From: Mycolicibacterium peregrinum
GTDB lineage: Bacteria; Actinomycetota; Actinomycetes; Mycobacteriales; Mycobacteriaceae
Length of the DNA: 64,000 bases
NCBI RefSeq assembly: GCF_001665625.1
Contig: NZ_LZSY01000118.1
Coordinates: 62,001-126,000 of the forward strand
Direction of reading: 5' to 3'
A model generated the notes under the pieces. It had not been told where the DNA came from and ran no database searches. It saw nothing but the letters and a program-made list of their open reading frames with translations. Below, in pieces: positions 43,807 to 52,756 of this stretch; within the stretch, counting starts at the first letter, position 1, and the number at the start of each line of letters is the position of its first letter. The position numbers and the translations under genes were made by a program.

Positions 43807-45051
43807 TCACCTGCGGTAGGAGACCGGCAGATCCTTGACGCCGTTGATCCATCCCGACCGGAGACGTTGGGGCTCACCCAGTTTGGCGATATCGGGGATC
43901 TGATCGGCGATCTCGTTGAACATCAGCTTGATCTCCATCCGCGCCAGGTTGGCACCGATGCAGAAATGCGCGCCGTTGCCGCCGAAGGCCAGGTGCGGAT
44001 TGGGGTTGCGCAGGATGTTGAAATCGAAGGGCTTGTCGAAGACCGATTCGTCATAGTTGGCCGAGCTGTAGAACAGGCCGACGCGCTGCCCGGCTTTCAC
44101 AGTGACATCGCCGACCTGGATGTCGGACAGGGCGGTCCGCTGGAAGCAGTGCACCGGAGTCGCCCAGCGGATGATCTCGTCAACCGCGGTGTCGGGACGC
44201 TCGCGCTTGAAAAGCTCCCACTGGTCGGGGTTTTCGAGGAAGGCGTTCATCCCGTGCGTCATGGCGTTGCGGGTGGTCTCGTTGCCTGCGACGGCCAGCA
44301 GGATCACGAAGAAGGCGAACTCGACTTCGGTGATGGCCTCGCCGTCCCCGCCTTCCGCATCGGCCTGCACCAGGCGGGTCACGATGTCGTCGGCCGGGCA
44401 CTTCCTTCGTTCCTCGGCCATGTTGTAGGCGTAGCCCATCAGCTCGGCATTGGCCATCGTCGGATCGGCGTCGAAATCCGGGTCGTCGGTGTTGATGATG
44501 GCGTTGGACCAGTTGAACACCTTCTCCCGGTCTTCCTCGGGTACGCCGATCAGGTCGGCGATGGCCAGCAATGGCAGGCCCACCGCGATGTCGTCGACGA
44601 AATTGCCGGCGTCCTTCTGGGCGGCCTTGGCCACGATGTCGCGGGCCGCCAGGGCCAACTTCTCCTCGAGTGCGGCGACCGAGCGCGGGGTGAACAGCCG
44701 CGACACCAGCTTGCGAAGCCGGGTGTGCTCGGGCGCGTCGTGGTTGATCAGCAGGGCCTTGGTCAGGTCGAGTTGCTCGGCGGTCACGCTGTCCGGCAGC
44801 CGCATGACGGCGCCCTTGGCGTTGGTGGACCACAGGTCACCGCCGTTGCGGGAGATCGTCTTGATGTCCTCGTGGCGGGTGATCACCCAGTAACCGCCGT
44901 CGTTGAAGATCGATTCGCCCTGCTCGTTCCACCACACCGGGGCGGTCTGGCGCAGTTGGGCGAACTCCTCGACGGGGATTCCGCGGAGCAGGACGTCGGG
45001 GTCGGTGAAGTCATAGCCGGCGCCGAACGGGCAGGCGCTCATCGTTGTCAT
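43807..45051 (-). CDS. Cytochrome P450, CYP125-like
   Basis: A 414-residue P450 with strong similarity to mycobacterial CYP125 (cholest-4-en-3-one 27-hydroxylase): GYDFTDPDVLLRGIPVEEFA, WSTNAKGAVMRL, I-helix AVAGNETTRNAMTHGM, K-helix DEIIRWATPV, FQRTALSD, FDFNILRNPNPH, heme FGGNGAHFCIGANLA, and LRSGWINGVK. It lies outside the cholesterol gene cluster, so the substrate may be a related sterol or branched lipid. ATG 45051 is preceded by AAGGAG and a 4-codon open frame (ATGACCCCGGCATGA) that ends on the start codon. The extension to 45117 crosses the likely operator. Confidence 0.87.
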   Translation of the reverse strand: MTTMSACPFGAGYDFTDPDVLLRGIPVEEFAQLRQTAPVWWNEQGESIFNDGGYWVITRHEDIKTISRNGGDLWSTNAKGAVMRLPDSVTAEQLDLTKALLINHDAPEHTRLRKLVSRLFTPRSVAALEEKLALAARDIVAKAAQKDAGNFVDDIAVGLPLLAIADLIGVPEEDREKVFNWSNAIINTDDPDFDADPTMANAELMGYAYNMAEERRKCPADDIVTRLVQADAEGGDGEAITEVEFAFFVILLAVAGNETTRNAMTHGMNAFLENPDQWELFKRERPDTAVDEIIRWATPVHCFQRTALSDIQVGDVTVKAGQRVGLFYSSANYDESVFDKPFDFNILRNPNPHLAFGGNGAHFCIGANLARMEIKLMFNEIADQIPDIAKLGEPQRLRSGWINGVKDLPVSYRR

Positions 45052-45099
45052 GCCGGGGTCATCTCCTTGTGTGACGGCGGGCACATTCCTGCATTCGAC

Positions 45100-45124
45100 C
45101 ATACACCGTGGCGTCAAGTGTATG
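45100..45124. promoter_or_regulatory. Inverted repeat between the CYP125-like gene and purD
   Basis: CATACAC (45100-45106) and GTGTATG (45118-45124), perfect 7-bp arms with an 11-nt spacer. It lies in the 101-bp divergent region, 49 bp from the P450 start and 29 bp from purD. It includes TTGACG on the minus strand. Candidate operator for the TetR protein at 43151. Confidence 0.45.
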
Positions 45125-45152
45125 CCCGTAGGTTTCCCGCTACGCTACGACC

Positions 45153-46421
45153 GTGCGCGTCCTCGTTATCGGATCCGGAGCCCGTGAACACGCCCTGCTG
45201 CTGGCCCTGCGCCGCGACCCGCAGGTGGAGGAGTTGGCGGTGGCCCCCGGCAACGCCGGAACCCAGTCCATTGCCGACCAGTACGACGTCGACATCACCT
45301 CTGGTGAGGCCGTCGTGAAGCTGGCCCAGCGCCTCGGCAGCGACCTGGTGGTGATCGGACCCGAGGTTCCGTTGGTGCTCGGCGTGGCCGACGCCGTACG
45401 GGCCGCCGGTATCGCCTGCTTCGGCGCGAGCAAGGACGCCGCCCGCATCGAGGGCTCCAAGGCGTTCGCCAAGGACGTCATGGCCGCCGCCGGGGTGCGG
45501 ACGGCGACCAGCGAAATCGTCGACAACCCGGCCCACCTGGACGCCGCGCTCGACCGCTTCGGGCCCCCCGCCGGCCAGGCCGCCTGGGTGGTCAAGGACG
45601 ACGGACTGGCCGCCGGTAAGGGAGTGGTGGTCAGCGCCGATCGCGATGCCGCCCGGGCGCATGCCGCCAGCCTGCTCGACTCCGGACACCCGGTGCTGCT
45701 GGAATCGTTCCTGGACGGGCCCGAGGTGTCACTGTTCTGTGTGGTCGACGGCGCCACCGTCGTGCCGTTGCTGCCCGCGCAGGACTTCAAACGCGTCGGC
45801 GACGGCGACACCGGGCCCAACACCGGTGGCATGGGCGCCTATGCACCGCTGCCGTGGCTTTCGGACTCGGTCAAAGCGCAGATCGTCGACGACGTCGTCA
45901 AACCCGTTGCGGCAGAACTGGTTGCCCGGGGCAGCTCGTTCTCTGGCCTGCTCTACGCCGGCCTGGCGATCACCTCGACCGGTCCTTCGGTGGTGGAATT
46001 CAACTGCCGCTTCGGCGATCCGGAGACGCAATCGGTTCTGGCTCTGCTGGATTCGCCGTTGGCGCAGCTGCTTAACGCTGCGGCCACCGGGGAGCTCGCC
46101 TCCTTTGGTGACCTGCAGTGGCGCGACGGCTATGCCGTGACCATCGTGGTGGCGGCCGAGAACTATCCGGGCCGGCCGCGCGTCGGCGACGTCATCCAGG
46201 GATCGGAAGCCGACGGCGTGCTGCATGCCGGTACCGCGCGCCGCGAGGACGGCGCGGTGGTTTCCTCGGGCGGCCGGGTGCTCTCGGTGGTCGGCACCGG
46301 AGCGGATCTGCCCGCCGCGCGCGATGCGGCCTACGCGCTCGCCAAGTCGATCCGGTTGCCGGGCAGCCACTTCCGCGGCGATATCGGTCTGGCCGCCGCC
46401 GAAGGGCGGATCACCCTTTAG
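45153..46421 (+). CDS. purD: Phosphoribosylamine-glycine ligase
   Basis: GAR synthetase, the second step of purine synthesis, 422 residues, ATP-grasp. N-terminal VLVIGSGAREHAL, central KDDGLAAGKGV, GDGDTGPNTGGMGAYAP, and metal/ATP ligands in FNCRFGDPETQ. GTG start at 45153. Same neighbourhood as M. tuberculosis purD (Rv0772). It ends 20 bp before a long hairpin. Confidence 0.95.
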   Translation: MRVLVIGSGAREHALLLALRRDPQVEELAVAPGNAGTQSIADQYDVDITSGEAVVKLAQRLGSDLVVIGPEVPLVLGVADAVRAAGIACFGASKDAARIEGSKAFAKDVMAAAGVRTATSEIVDNPAHLDAALDRFGPPAGQAAWVVKDDGLAAGKGVVVSADRDAARAHAASLLDSGHPVLLESFLDGPEVSLFCVVDGATVVPLLPAQDFKRVGDGDTGPNTGGMGAYAPLPWLSDSVKAQIVDDVVKPVAAELVARGSSFSGLLYAGLAITSTGPSVVEFNCRFGDPETQSVLALLDSPLAQLLNAAATGELASFGDLQWRDGYAVTIVVAAENYPGRPRVGDVIQGSEADGVLHAGTARREDGAVVSSGGRVLSVVGTGADLPAARDAAYALAKSIRLPGSHFRGDIGLAAAEGRITL

Positions 46422-46441
46422 GGGTCACCTTCCCTCGCGAC

Positions 46442-46491
46442 CAGACGCAAAACTGCCCATTTTGGCTGAGAAATGGGCAGTTTTGCGTCTG
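46442..46491. terminator. Strong bidirectional hairpin between purD and the esterase gene
   Basis: 21-bp perfect stem (core GACGCAAAACTGCCC / GGGCAGTTTTGCGTC; arms 46442-46462 and 46471-46491) with an 8-nt loop, centred between two converging stops. The best terminator in the window; the A4/T4 runs are inside the stem. Confidence 0.75.
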
Positions 46492-46504
46492 CTCGCGGGA
46501 GGGA

Positions 46505-47338
46505 TCAGGCGACCAGTAGCGGTGCCATCCAGGAGATCTCGGCGGGCAGCTGCGAACTCCAGAAGCTGCCATCGTGTCCACCGGGGGAGAACCCACCGGC
46601 CGGCGGATTGGGCAGTTCGGAGATGAACTGCTTGGTTGCCGAATAGAACGGATCGCTGTTGCCGCAATCGATCCGGATCGGAATCGATCCCAGCGCGGGC
46701 TGGCCCCACACAGTGTTGGCGGCATAGTCCGCTGCGCTGTCGAAAGCCCCGGGCGCTGCGGCGCCCGACGACGTCCACAGCGCGGGGCTGACGGCACAGA
46801 TCGCGGCGGTACGTGCCGGCCCCAGCCGCGAACCCAGCAGCAGTGCACCGTAGCCGCCCATCGACCAGCCCAGGAACCCCACCCGTGAGGTGTCCAGACC
46901 CTGATCGCCGAGCATCGGGATCAGTTCGTCGAGCACCATGGCGCCCGAGTCCTCACCGGATGCGCGCTTGTGCCAGTAACTTCCACCGCCGTCGACGGCG
47001 ACCACTGCGAACGGCGGCAGTCCCGCGGCCACGGCCTCGGCCAGGCCCTGCTCGACTCCGCCGGCCATCACGCCGGCGGCATCCTGCCCTTTGCCGTGCA
47101 GGGCGATGACCGGACGGAGTTTGCCGGTCTGGCCGGGCGGGCGCGCGATGGCCCAGTTGGTCTTCGCCCCGCCGCGTGCGGCCGAGGTGAACGAGCCGCT
47201 CGTCATAGTGGGGGCTGCGACGGGACTGGCCACCGAACCCGGGGCGGAGGCGAGGGCCAAGGCGCCGGCGGCGCCGGCGGCTGCACCGACGCCGAGGCGC
47301 AGGACTGCGCGACGACTCAAGTTGGGCATGCGGGCCAT
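46505..47338 (-). CDS. Exported esterase-D-like serine hydrolase (Rv0774c-like)
   Basis: About 277 residues with a Tat-type signal (LSRRAVLRLGVGAAAGAAGA). Alpha/beta-hydrolase: nucleophile in GWSMGGYGA, acid in CGNSDPFY, His in GGHDGSFW. The position next to purD corresponds to M. tuberculosis Rv0774c, an exported lipid esterase. ATG 47338 or 47329 are both plausible; both leave the Tat motif. Divergent from the TetR gene across 126 bp. Confidence 0.82.
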   Translation of the reverse strand: MARMPNLSRRAVLRLGVGAAAGAAGALALASAPGSVASPVAAPTMTSGSFTSAARGGAKTNWAIARPPGQTGKLRPVIALHGKGQDAAGVMAGGVEQGLAEAVAAGLPPFAVVAVDGGGSYWHKRASGEDSGAMVLDELIPMLGDQGLDTSRVGFLGWSMGGYGALLLGSRLGPARTAAICAVSPALWTSSGAAAPGAFDSAADYAANTVWGQPALGSIPIRIDCGNSDPFYSATKQFISELPNPPAGGFSPGGHDGSFWSSQLPAEISWMAPLLVA

Positions 47339-47464
47339 CTTGCCATCGCCCGACAAAGGCATCGGTCAGTGGCATTCTCGCGGCGTGACCGACGTGCCGG
47401 CAAAACCTGAGTAAAGGCTGATGATTGACCGAAAGCCCCATGTGGAAGGGGTCCGACTGGCACG

Positions 47465-48094
47465 ATGCTAAAGGTGACGGCAGCGGTCACCCCTAAAGGG
47501 GAGCGTCGGCGGTACGCCCTCGTCAGGGCGGCCGCTGAATTGCTCTGTGAGGGCGGCTTCGACGCCGTCCGGCACCGCGCCGTGGCCCGCCGCGCCGGCC
47601 TCCCGCTGGCTTCGACGACGTACTACTTTTCTTCACTGGACGACCTCATCGCGAAGGCTGTCGAGTACATCGGCACCCAGGAAACCGAACATCTCAGTGC
47701 CGGTGTGGCTGCGCTCTCGCGGCGGCGTCGCGGTGCCGAATCGACCGCCGACGTCCTCGTCGACTTGTTGCTCGGGGCGTCTCTGGAACGGCGTGGCACC
47801 GAGGAGTTGATCTCGCGCTACGAGCGCTACATCGCCTGTGCCCGGCAGCCCGGACTGCGTGACATCCAACGGCGCATCCTGCAGCAGCGGACCGACGCCG
47901 TCGTCGAGGTGGTGGAACGCTCGGGCCGCTCGGTGCGGGCCGAACTGGTCACCGCCCTGGTGTGCGCCGTCGACGGAGCTGTGGTTGCATCGTTGGTCGA
48001 CGAAGGGGAGGGGCCCCGGGCCAGCGCCAGGGCCACGTTGATCGACGTCATCGACGTATTGGCGCCCGTCGACGAACGGGCGGTGCGCGTCTGA
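47465..48094 (+). CDS. TetR-family regulator (Rv0775-like)
   Basis: A 209-residue TetR protein: HTH at ~33-60 (FDAVRHRAVARRAGLPLAST, TYYFSSLDDL). It lies 17 bp before the amino-acid permease gene on the same strand and is divergent from the esterase, so it probably regulates one or both. Confidence 0.85.
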   Translation: MLKVTAAVTPKGERRRYALVRAAAELLCEGGFDAVRHRAVARRAGLPLASTTYYFSSLDDLIAKAVEYIGTQETEHLSAGVAALSRRRRGAESTADVLVDLLLGASLERRGTEELISRYERYIACARQPGLRDIQRRILQQRTDAVVEVVERSGRSVRAELVTALVCAVDGAVVASLVDEGEGPRASARATLIDVIDVLAPVDERAVRV

Positions 48095-48111
48095 CCGGTG
48101 AAGGAGGGGGA

Positions 48112-49566
48112 ATGTCGCAACCCGCAACCGCGGCGCAGCCACAGCTCAAGCGGGTGATGGGACCCGGCCTGCTACTGCTGTTCGTCGTCGGTGACATCCT
48201 CGGCACCGGTGTGTACGCGCTCACCGGTCAGGTCGCCAAGGAGGTTGGCGGCGCAGCTTGGCTTCCCTTCCTGGCGGCGTTCCTGATCGCCACCATCACC
48301 GCGTTCAGCTACCTCGAGCTGGTCACCAAGTATCCGCAGGCCGCCGGCGCAGCGCTGTACGCGCACAAGGCCTTTGGCATCCACTTTGTGACGTTCCTGG
48401 TGGCGTTCATCGTGATGTGTTCCGGAATCACCTCGGCCTCAACGGCTTCGCGCTTCTTTGCGATCAGTTTCTTCGACGCGATAGAGGTCAACTTCGGGCA
48501 GTTCTATACCGATAACGTCGCTCACCTGAAGGTGATCGGAGTCATCCTTCTTGCGCTGTTGTTCATGGCTCTGATCGCCGCAGTCAACCTGCGCGGCGTC
48601 AGTGAGAGCGTCAAGCTCAACGTGGTCCTGACGTTCATCGAGATCACCGGCCTGGTGCTCGTGATCGGGGTGGGGCTCTGGGCGATTGTCAGCGGCGTGG
48701 ACGTCGACTTCTCCCGCGTCGTCGCATTCGATACCTCGGGGGAGAAGAACGCGTTCATCGCGGTCACCGCCGCGACGTCACTGGCCTTCTTCGCGATGGT
48801 CGGATTCGAGGACTCGGTCAACATGGCCGAGGAGACGAAGGATCCGGTGCGAATCTTCCCGAAGGTCTTGCTGACCGGGTTGGGTATCGCCGGGCTCGTC
48901 TACGTCGTCGTGGCTGTCATCGCGGTCGCGTTGGTGCCGGTCGGAACGCTCGCCGAGTCGGACTCGTCACCGCTGGTGAAGGTTATGGAAGCCGCCGCGC
49001 CGGGACTCCCGTTCTCGAACATCCTGCCTGTCATCTCGATGTTCGCCGTATCGAACACCGCATTGATCAACATGCTGATGGCCAGCCGGCTGATCTACGG
49101 CATGGCCCGTCAGCACGTCCTGCCGCCGATGCTCGGCGCGGTGCACCCGAAGCGTCATACGCCGTGGGTGGCAATCGTTTTCACCACGCTCATCGCGTTC
49201 GGCCTGATCTTCTATGTGTCGGCGTTCGCGAGCGGCGACACCGTCGCGATTCTCGGCGGGACCACCTCGTTGCTGCTACTCGCGGTCTTCTCGGTGGTCA
49301 ATGTCGCGGTCCTGGTGCTGCGCCGCGATGTGAAGAGAGAGGGCGGGCATTTCAAGACACCGACGGTGCTGCCCGTCATCGGTTTCATCGCGTCGTTGTA
49401 CCTGGTACTGCCGACGTCGGGGCGGCCGGCCGTGCAGTACGTGCTGGCGCTGGCCTTGGTCGCCACCGGCGTGGTGCTGTTCTTGATCACCAAGTTGATC
49501 AACCGCCAACTGGGTATCACGGGGCCCGGCATCACCGATCCGACCCATCTGGCCGACGCGCCCTAG
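48112..49566 (+). CDS. APC-family amino acid permease
   Basis: 484 residues, about 12 membrane helices. TM1 has the APC glycine-rich motif (LLLFVVGDILGTGVYALTG), TM2-3 YLELVTKYPQAAGAALYAHK, and TM6 includes FFAMVGFEDSVNMAEETKDP, typical of APC substrate and coupling sites. ATG 48112 follows AAGGAGGGG. The substrate (cationic or other amino acid) cannot be read. Its TAG shares CTAG with the TAG of the convergent relZ gene. Confidence 0.87.
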   Translation: MSQPATAAQPQLKRVMGPGLLLLFVVGDILGTGVYALTGQVAKEVGGAAWLPFLAAFLIATITAFSYLELVTKYPQAAGAALYAHKAFGIHFVTFLVAFIVMCSGITSASTASRFFAISFFDAIEVNFGQFYTDNVAHLKVIGVILLALLFMALIAAVNLRGVSESVKLNVVLTFIEITGLVLVIGVGLWAIVSGVDVDFSRVVAFDTSGEKNAFIAVTAATSLAFFAMVGFEDSVNMAEETKDPVRIFPKVLLTGLGIAGLVYVVVAVIAVALVPVGTLAESDSSPLVKVMEAAAPGLPFSNILPVISMFAVSNTALINMLMASRLIYGMARQHVLPPMLGAVHPKRHTPWVAIVFTTLIAFGLIFYVSAFASGDTVAILGGTTSLLLLAVFSVVNVAVLVLRRDVKREGGHFKTPTVLPVIGFIASLYLVLPTSGRPAVQYVLALALVATGVVLFLITKLINRQLGITGPGITDPTHLADAP

Positions 49567-51287
49567 GAGTCGGTGCGCAGCTTCGCAATCCGGTTCTGCA
49601 GCAACGCGACCCGGTGGGCATTACCGTCCAGCCCGATGTAGCGGTCGTCGAACACCGCCAACAACGCGTCGTCGAGGCGACGCACCGCGCCGGGCGGATA
49701 CCGGTAGTCCATGAGCCGGTTGATCTCGTCGGTGTCCACCGAATCCAGAAGACCGGTCAGCGCTTCTAACGTGGTGATACCCAGCTCGAGCAGCAGCCCC
49801 GAGATCCAGGCGTAGTGGTCGGTTCGCGACCAACCGGCGTCCGCGAAGCGGTTGCCCAGATAGGTGGCGAGCACCGGGGTGGGGATACGGGAATCCCTGG
49901 AAAACCCCGGAGACTCGGCCTCCTCGTCTTCGGACATGGTCAGCCGCAGGCGTTCCCGGATCTCGGTGAACTCACGGTCGGCGAGTTCCAGAAGCCCGGC
50001 GGCCAACGTGAACCGACGGTCCAGCTCACTCACGTGCTCGGCCGGTATCGAACCCTTGTACCGCACATCGTGTTCGAACTCGGCCCACGCATGCTGCAGG
50101 ACGGTACGGACCTGGATGGATGCCGGATACTGTTCGCCCTCGACCCCGAACAGCAGATGCCGGCTCGCATACCCCCACCGGCCCTGCCGGGCGGTCTGCA
50201 GGCCCATGTCCTGGTCGTCGAGCAGCCGCATCTCCTCGGCCAGCAGATTGGCCACCGCGTCGACATCCTCACGCAGATAGGTGATGACGCGCAGACCCAC
50301 CTGATCGGTGATCTCCACCAACGGATCGCTGTACAACGGAGTGCCGTCGCCGGCGCGGCGGTTGGCTTTCGCGGCGAACGAATCGATGCTCTTGGTGCGG
50401 GCCGTGATGCTCAGGTAGTTGATGCCCGCCTCGTCGAGTAGGCCGGTGACCAGCTTGAGGTACTGCTCGGTGGCGGCCACCAGGTCCGGGCGCCGCGAGG
50501 CGTACTCGGCCACCGCCGTCGACGGGGCGGTCTCGCGTACCGGGGCCGGCCGCGGCCGGGGGAGCCGATCAGCAGGCAGAGACGGGGTGACGATGTACCC
50601 CGAGGCGAAGTCGCCGTAGATCGTCACATCCTCCGGCCGGTCATACCAGTACAGCGCGATGTAGGCACAGAGCATCGCATCGACGGGATCCTCGTCCCGG
50701 TCGAGCTGGCCCGGCCGGGTGGCCGCCTCGATCCGCCGCCGCAGCTCCACCCAGTTGACATTGCGATTGGCCCGCAGCCTCGGCGTCGCCGTGTCGAGTT
50801 CCTCGATGTACGTCATCAACTTGAGCAGCTCCCGCTGCCGGTCGCCGAAGGCGCCTCGCTTGTACTTCAAGGTCTTGTCGAGTCCGAACAGCACCACGCT
50901 CGCCGGATGTGGATACACCTCGATGGCGCGCCGATTCGACTGCGACGACGGATCCATGTCGAGGCCAAGGGCCGTCGCGATACGCGCGCCGCGCGGATGC
51001 TTGAACTCGGGTCGCTCGGTGAATGCGGGGCGCGCCCCGGCGTCGAACCGCTGGAAATCCCGGTTGAGATCTCGCTCGCACGGACGGTGGCCCGTCGGGT
51101 TGTTGACGATGAGCGGCGCATCGATCGCAACCAGGCAGTCACCGCTGACATAGGGCTCGATCGCCGCGCCTATGTCGTCGTCGTCCTGTGCCACCCCGAC
51201 GTGAAGGACCCGGCCACTGGAGTCGATGACAGCGACCCCCGTCTGATTCTTCTCGCCCCACGCGAGGTCGAGCCCGACGAAGTACAT
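49563..51287 (-). CDS. relZ: RNase H-like (DUF429) - (p)ppGpp synthetase fusion, RelZ
   Basis: A 574-residue fusion. Residues 1-~235 are a DUF429 domain with an RNase H-like set of acidic residues (Asp7 in GLDLAW, Asp56 in AIDAP, Glu123 in AIEVYPH, Asp203 in DPVDA). Residues ~265-420 are a RelA/SpoT synthetase domain (TARTKSIDSFAAK; ITDQVGLRVITYL with Asp328; IQVRTVLQHAWAEFEHD). The rest is helical. This matches the dual RNase HII/(p)ppGpp synthetase of M. smegmatis (MS_RHII-RSD, RelZ). The residue in place of the catalytic Glu of the usual ExQIRT is Ser390 (ASIQVRT). Divergent from purB across 50 bp. Confidence 0.88.
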   Translation of the reverse strand: MYFVGLDLAWGEKNQTGVAVIDSSGRVLHVGVAQDDDDIGAAIEPYVSGDCLVAIDAPLIVNNPTGHRPCERDLNRDFQRFDAGARPAFTERPEFKHPRGARIATALGLDMDPSSQSNRRAIEVYPHPASVVLFGLDKTLKYKRGAFGDRQRELLKLMTYIEELDTATPRLRANRNVNWVELRRRIEAATRPGQLDRDEDPVDAMLCAYIALYWYDRPEDVTIYGDFASGYIVTPSLPADRLPRPRPAPVRETAPSTAVAEYASRRPDLVAATEQYLKLVTGLLDEAGINYLSITARTKSIDSFAAKANRRAGDGTPLYSDPLVEITDQVGLRVITYLREDVDAVANLLAEEMRLLDDQDMGLQTARQGRWGYASRHLLFGVEGEQYPASIQVRTVLQHAWAEFEHDVRYKGSIPAEHVSELDRRFTLAAGLLELADREFTEIRERLRLTMSEDEEAESPGFSRDSRIPTPVLATYLGNRFADAGWSRTDHYAWISGLLLELGITTLEALTGLLDSVDTDEINRLMDYRYPPGAVRRLDDALLAVFDDRYIGLDGNAHRVALLQNRIAKLRTDS

Positions 51288-51337
51288 CCGTCCACTGTCT
51301 CATTGGTGGTCCGGCCCGGGCCGTAAGCTGTGTGTTC

Positions 51338-52756
51338 GTGACGATCCCGAATGTTCTGGCCAACCGCTACGCCAGCGACGAAATGGTCGCGATCTGGTCG
51401 CCGGAGGCCAAGATCGTCGCCGAACGCCGACTCTGGCTCGCCGTGCTGCGGGCCCAGGCCGAGCTGGGTGTCCCGGTGCCCGACGGTGTGGTCGACGACT
51501 ACGAGCGGGTTCTGGAGAACGTCGACCTGGCCTCGATCGCGGCCCGCGAGCGGGTCACCCGCCACGACGTCAAGGCGCGCATCGAGGAGTTCAACGCGCT
51601 GGCCGGCCACGAGCATGTGCACAAGGGCATGACCAGCCGCGACCTCACCGAGAACGTCGAGCAGCTGCAGATCCGCCGCTCCCTGGAGCTGGTGTTCGCC
51701 CACGGCGTCGCCGTCGTCGCCCGACTGGCCGAGCGCTCCGTCGTCTACCGCGACGTGGTCATGGCGGGCCGGTCGCACAACGTGGCGGCCCAGGCCACCA
51801 CGCTGGGCAAGCGGTTCGCCTCGGCGGCCGAAGAAACCCTGCTGGCGTTGACCCGGCTGCGCGAGCTGATCGACCGGTACCCGCTGCGCGGCATCAAGGG
51901 CCCGATGGGCACGGCCCAGGACATGCTCGACCTATTTGACGGCGACACCGAGAAACTGGCCGAGTTGGAGCGGCGGGTCGCCCAATTCCTCGGATTCACA
52001 GACGTTTTCATCAGCGTCGGGCAGGTCTACCCGCGCTCGCTGGATCACGACGTGCTCTCGGCGCTGGTACAGGTGGGTGCCGGGCCTTCCTCGATGGCGC
52101 ACACCATCCGGCTGATGGCCGGCCACGAACTGGTCACCGAGGGCTTCGCACCAGGTCAGGTCGGGTCGTCGGCGATGCCGCACAAGATGAACACCCGGTC
52201 GTGTGAGCGGGTCAACGGCCTGCAGGTGGTGCTACGCGGGTATGGCTCGATGGCCGCCGAATTGGCCGGTGCCCAGTGGAACGAGGGCGACGTGTTCTGC
52301 TCGGTGGTGCGCCGTGTTGCGCTGCCGGACGCGTTCTTCGCCGTCGACGGGCAGACCGAGACGTTCCTGACCGTGCTCGACGAGTTCGGCGCCTACCCGG
52401 CGGTGATCCAGCGCGAGCTGGACCGCTACCTGCCGTTCCTGGCCACCACCCGCATCCTGATCGCCGCGGTGCGGGCCGGGGTCGGCCGCGAGACCGCGCA
52501 TGAGGTGATCAAGGAACACGCTGTCGCCGTCGCGTTGGCGATGCGCGAGCAGGGGCGTGAACCCGACCTGCTCGACCGCCTGGCCGCCGACCCGCGGCTG
52601 CCGCTGGACCGGGCCGCCCTGGAGGCCGCGCTGGCCGACAAGCAGGCCTTCACCGGCGCCGCCGGCGCCCAGGTCGACGGGGTTGTCGCGGCCGTCGACG
52701 AACTGGTCAGCCGCTACCCGGAGGCCGCCAAGTACACCTCGGGCGCCATCTTGTGA
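51338..52756 (+). CDS. purB: Adenylosuccinate lyase
   Basis: A 472-residue purine enzyme cleaving SAICAR and adenylosuccinate. The fumarase-superfamily signature GSSAMPHKMNTRSCE is present, with HEHVHKGMTSRDLTE and GRSHNVAAQATTLGKR. GTG 51338 (TIPNVLANRYAS) gives the M. tuberculosis length; GTG 51332 adds two residues. Coupled to cyp126 by a GTGA overlap (52753-52756). Confidence 0.95.
   Translation: MTIPNVLANRYASDEMVAIWSPEAKIVAERRLWLAVLRAQAELGVPVPDGVVDDYERVLENVDLASIAARERVTRHDVKARIEEFNALAGHEHVHKGMTSRDLTENVEQLQIRRSLELVFAHGVAVVARLAERSVVYRDVVMAGRSHNVAAQATTLGKRFASAAEETLLALTRLRELIDRYPLRGIKGPMGTAQDMLDLFDGDTEKLAELERRVAQFLGFTDVFISVGQVYPRSLDHDVLSALVQVGAGPSSMAHTIRLMAGHELVTEGFAPGQVGSSAMPHKMNTRSCERVNGLQVVLRGYGSMAAELAGAQWNEGDVFCSVVRRVALPDAFFAVDGQTETFLTVLDEFGAYPAVIQRELDRYLPFLATTRILIAAVRAGVGRETAHEVIKEHAVAVALAMREQGREPDLLDRLAADPRLPLDRAALEAALADKQAFTGAAGAQVDGVVAAVDELVSRYPEAAKYTSGAIL

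Noticed and set aside
45052..45152. KstR operator (TNNAACNNGTTNNA) before the CYP125-like gene
   Set aside because: Looked for by eye and not found; only the CATACAC/GTGTATG repeat is present.
43867..45318. Plus-strand open frame of 483 codons over the CYP125-like gene
   Set aside because: Antisense shadow of a P450 with all heme and I-helix motifs.
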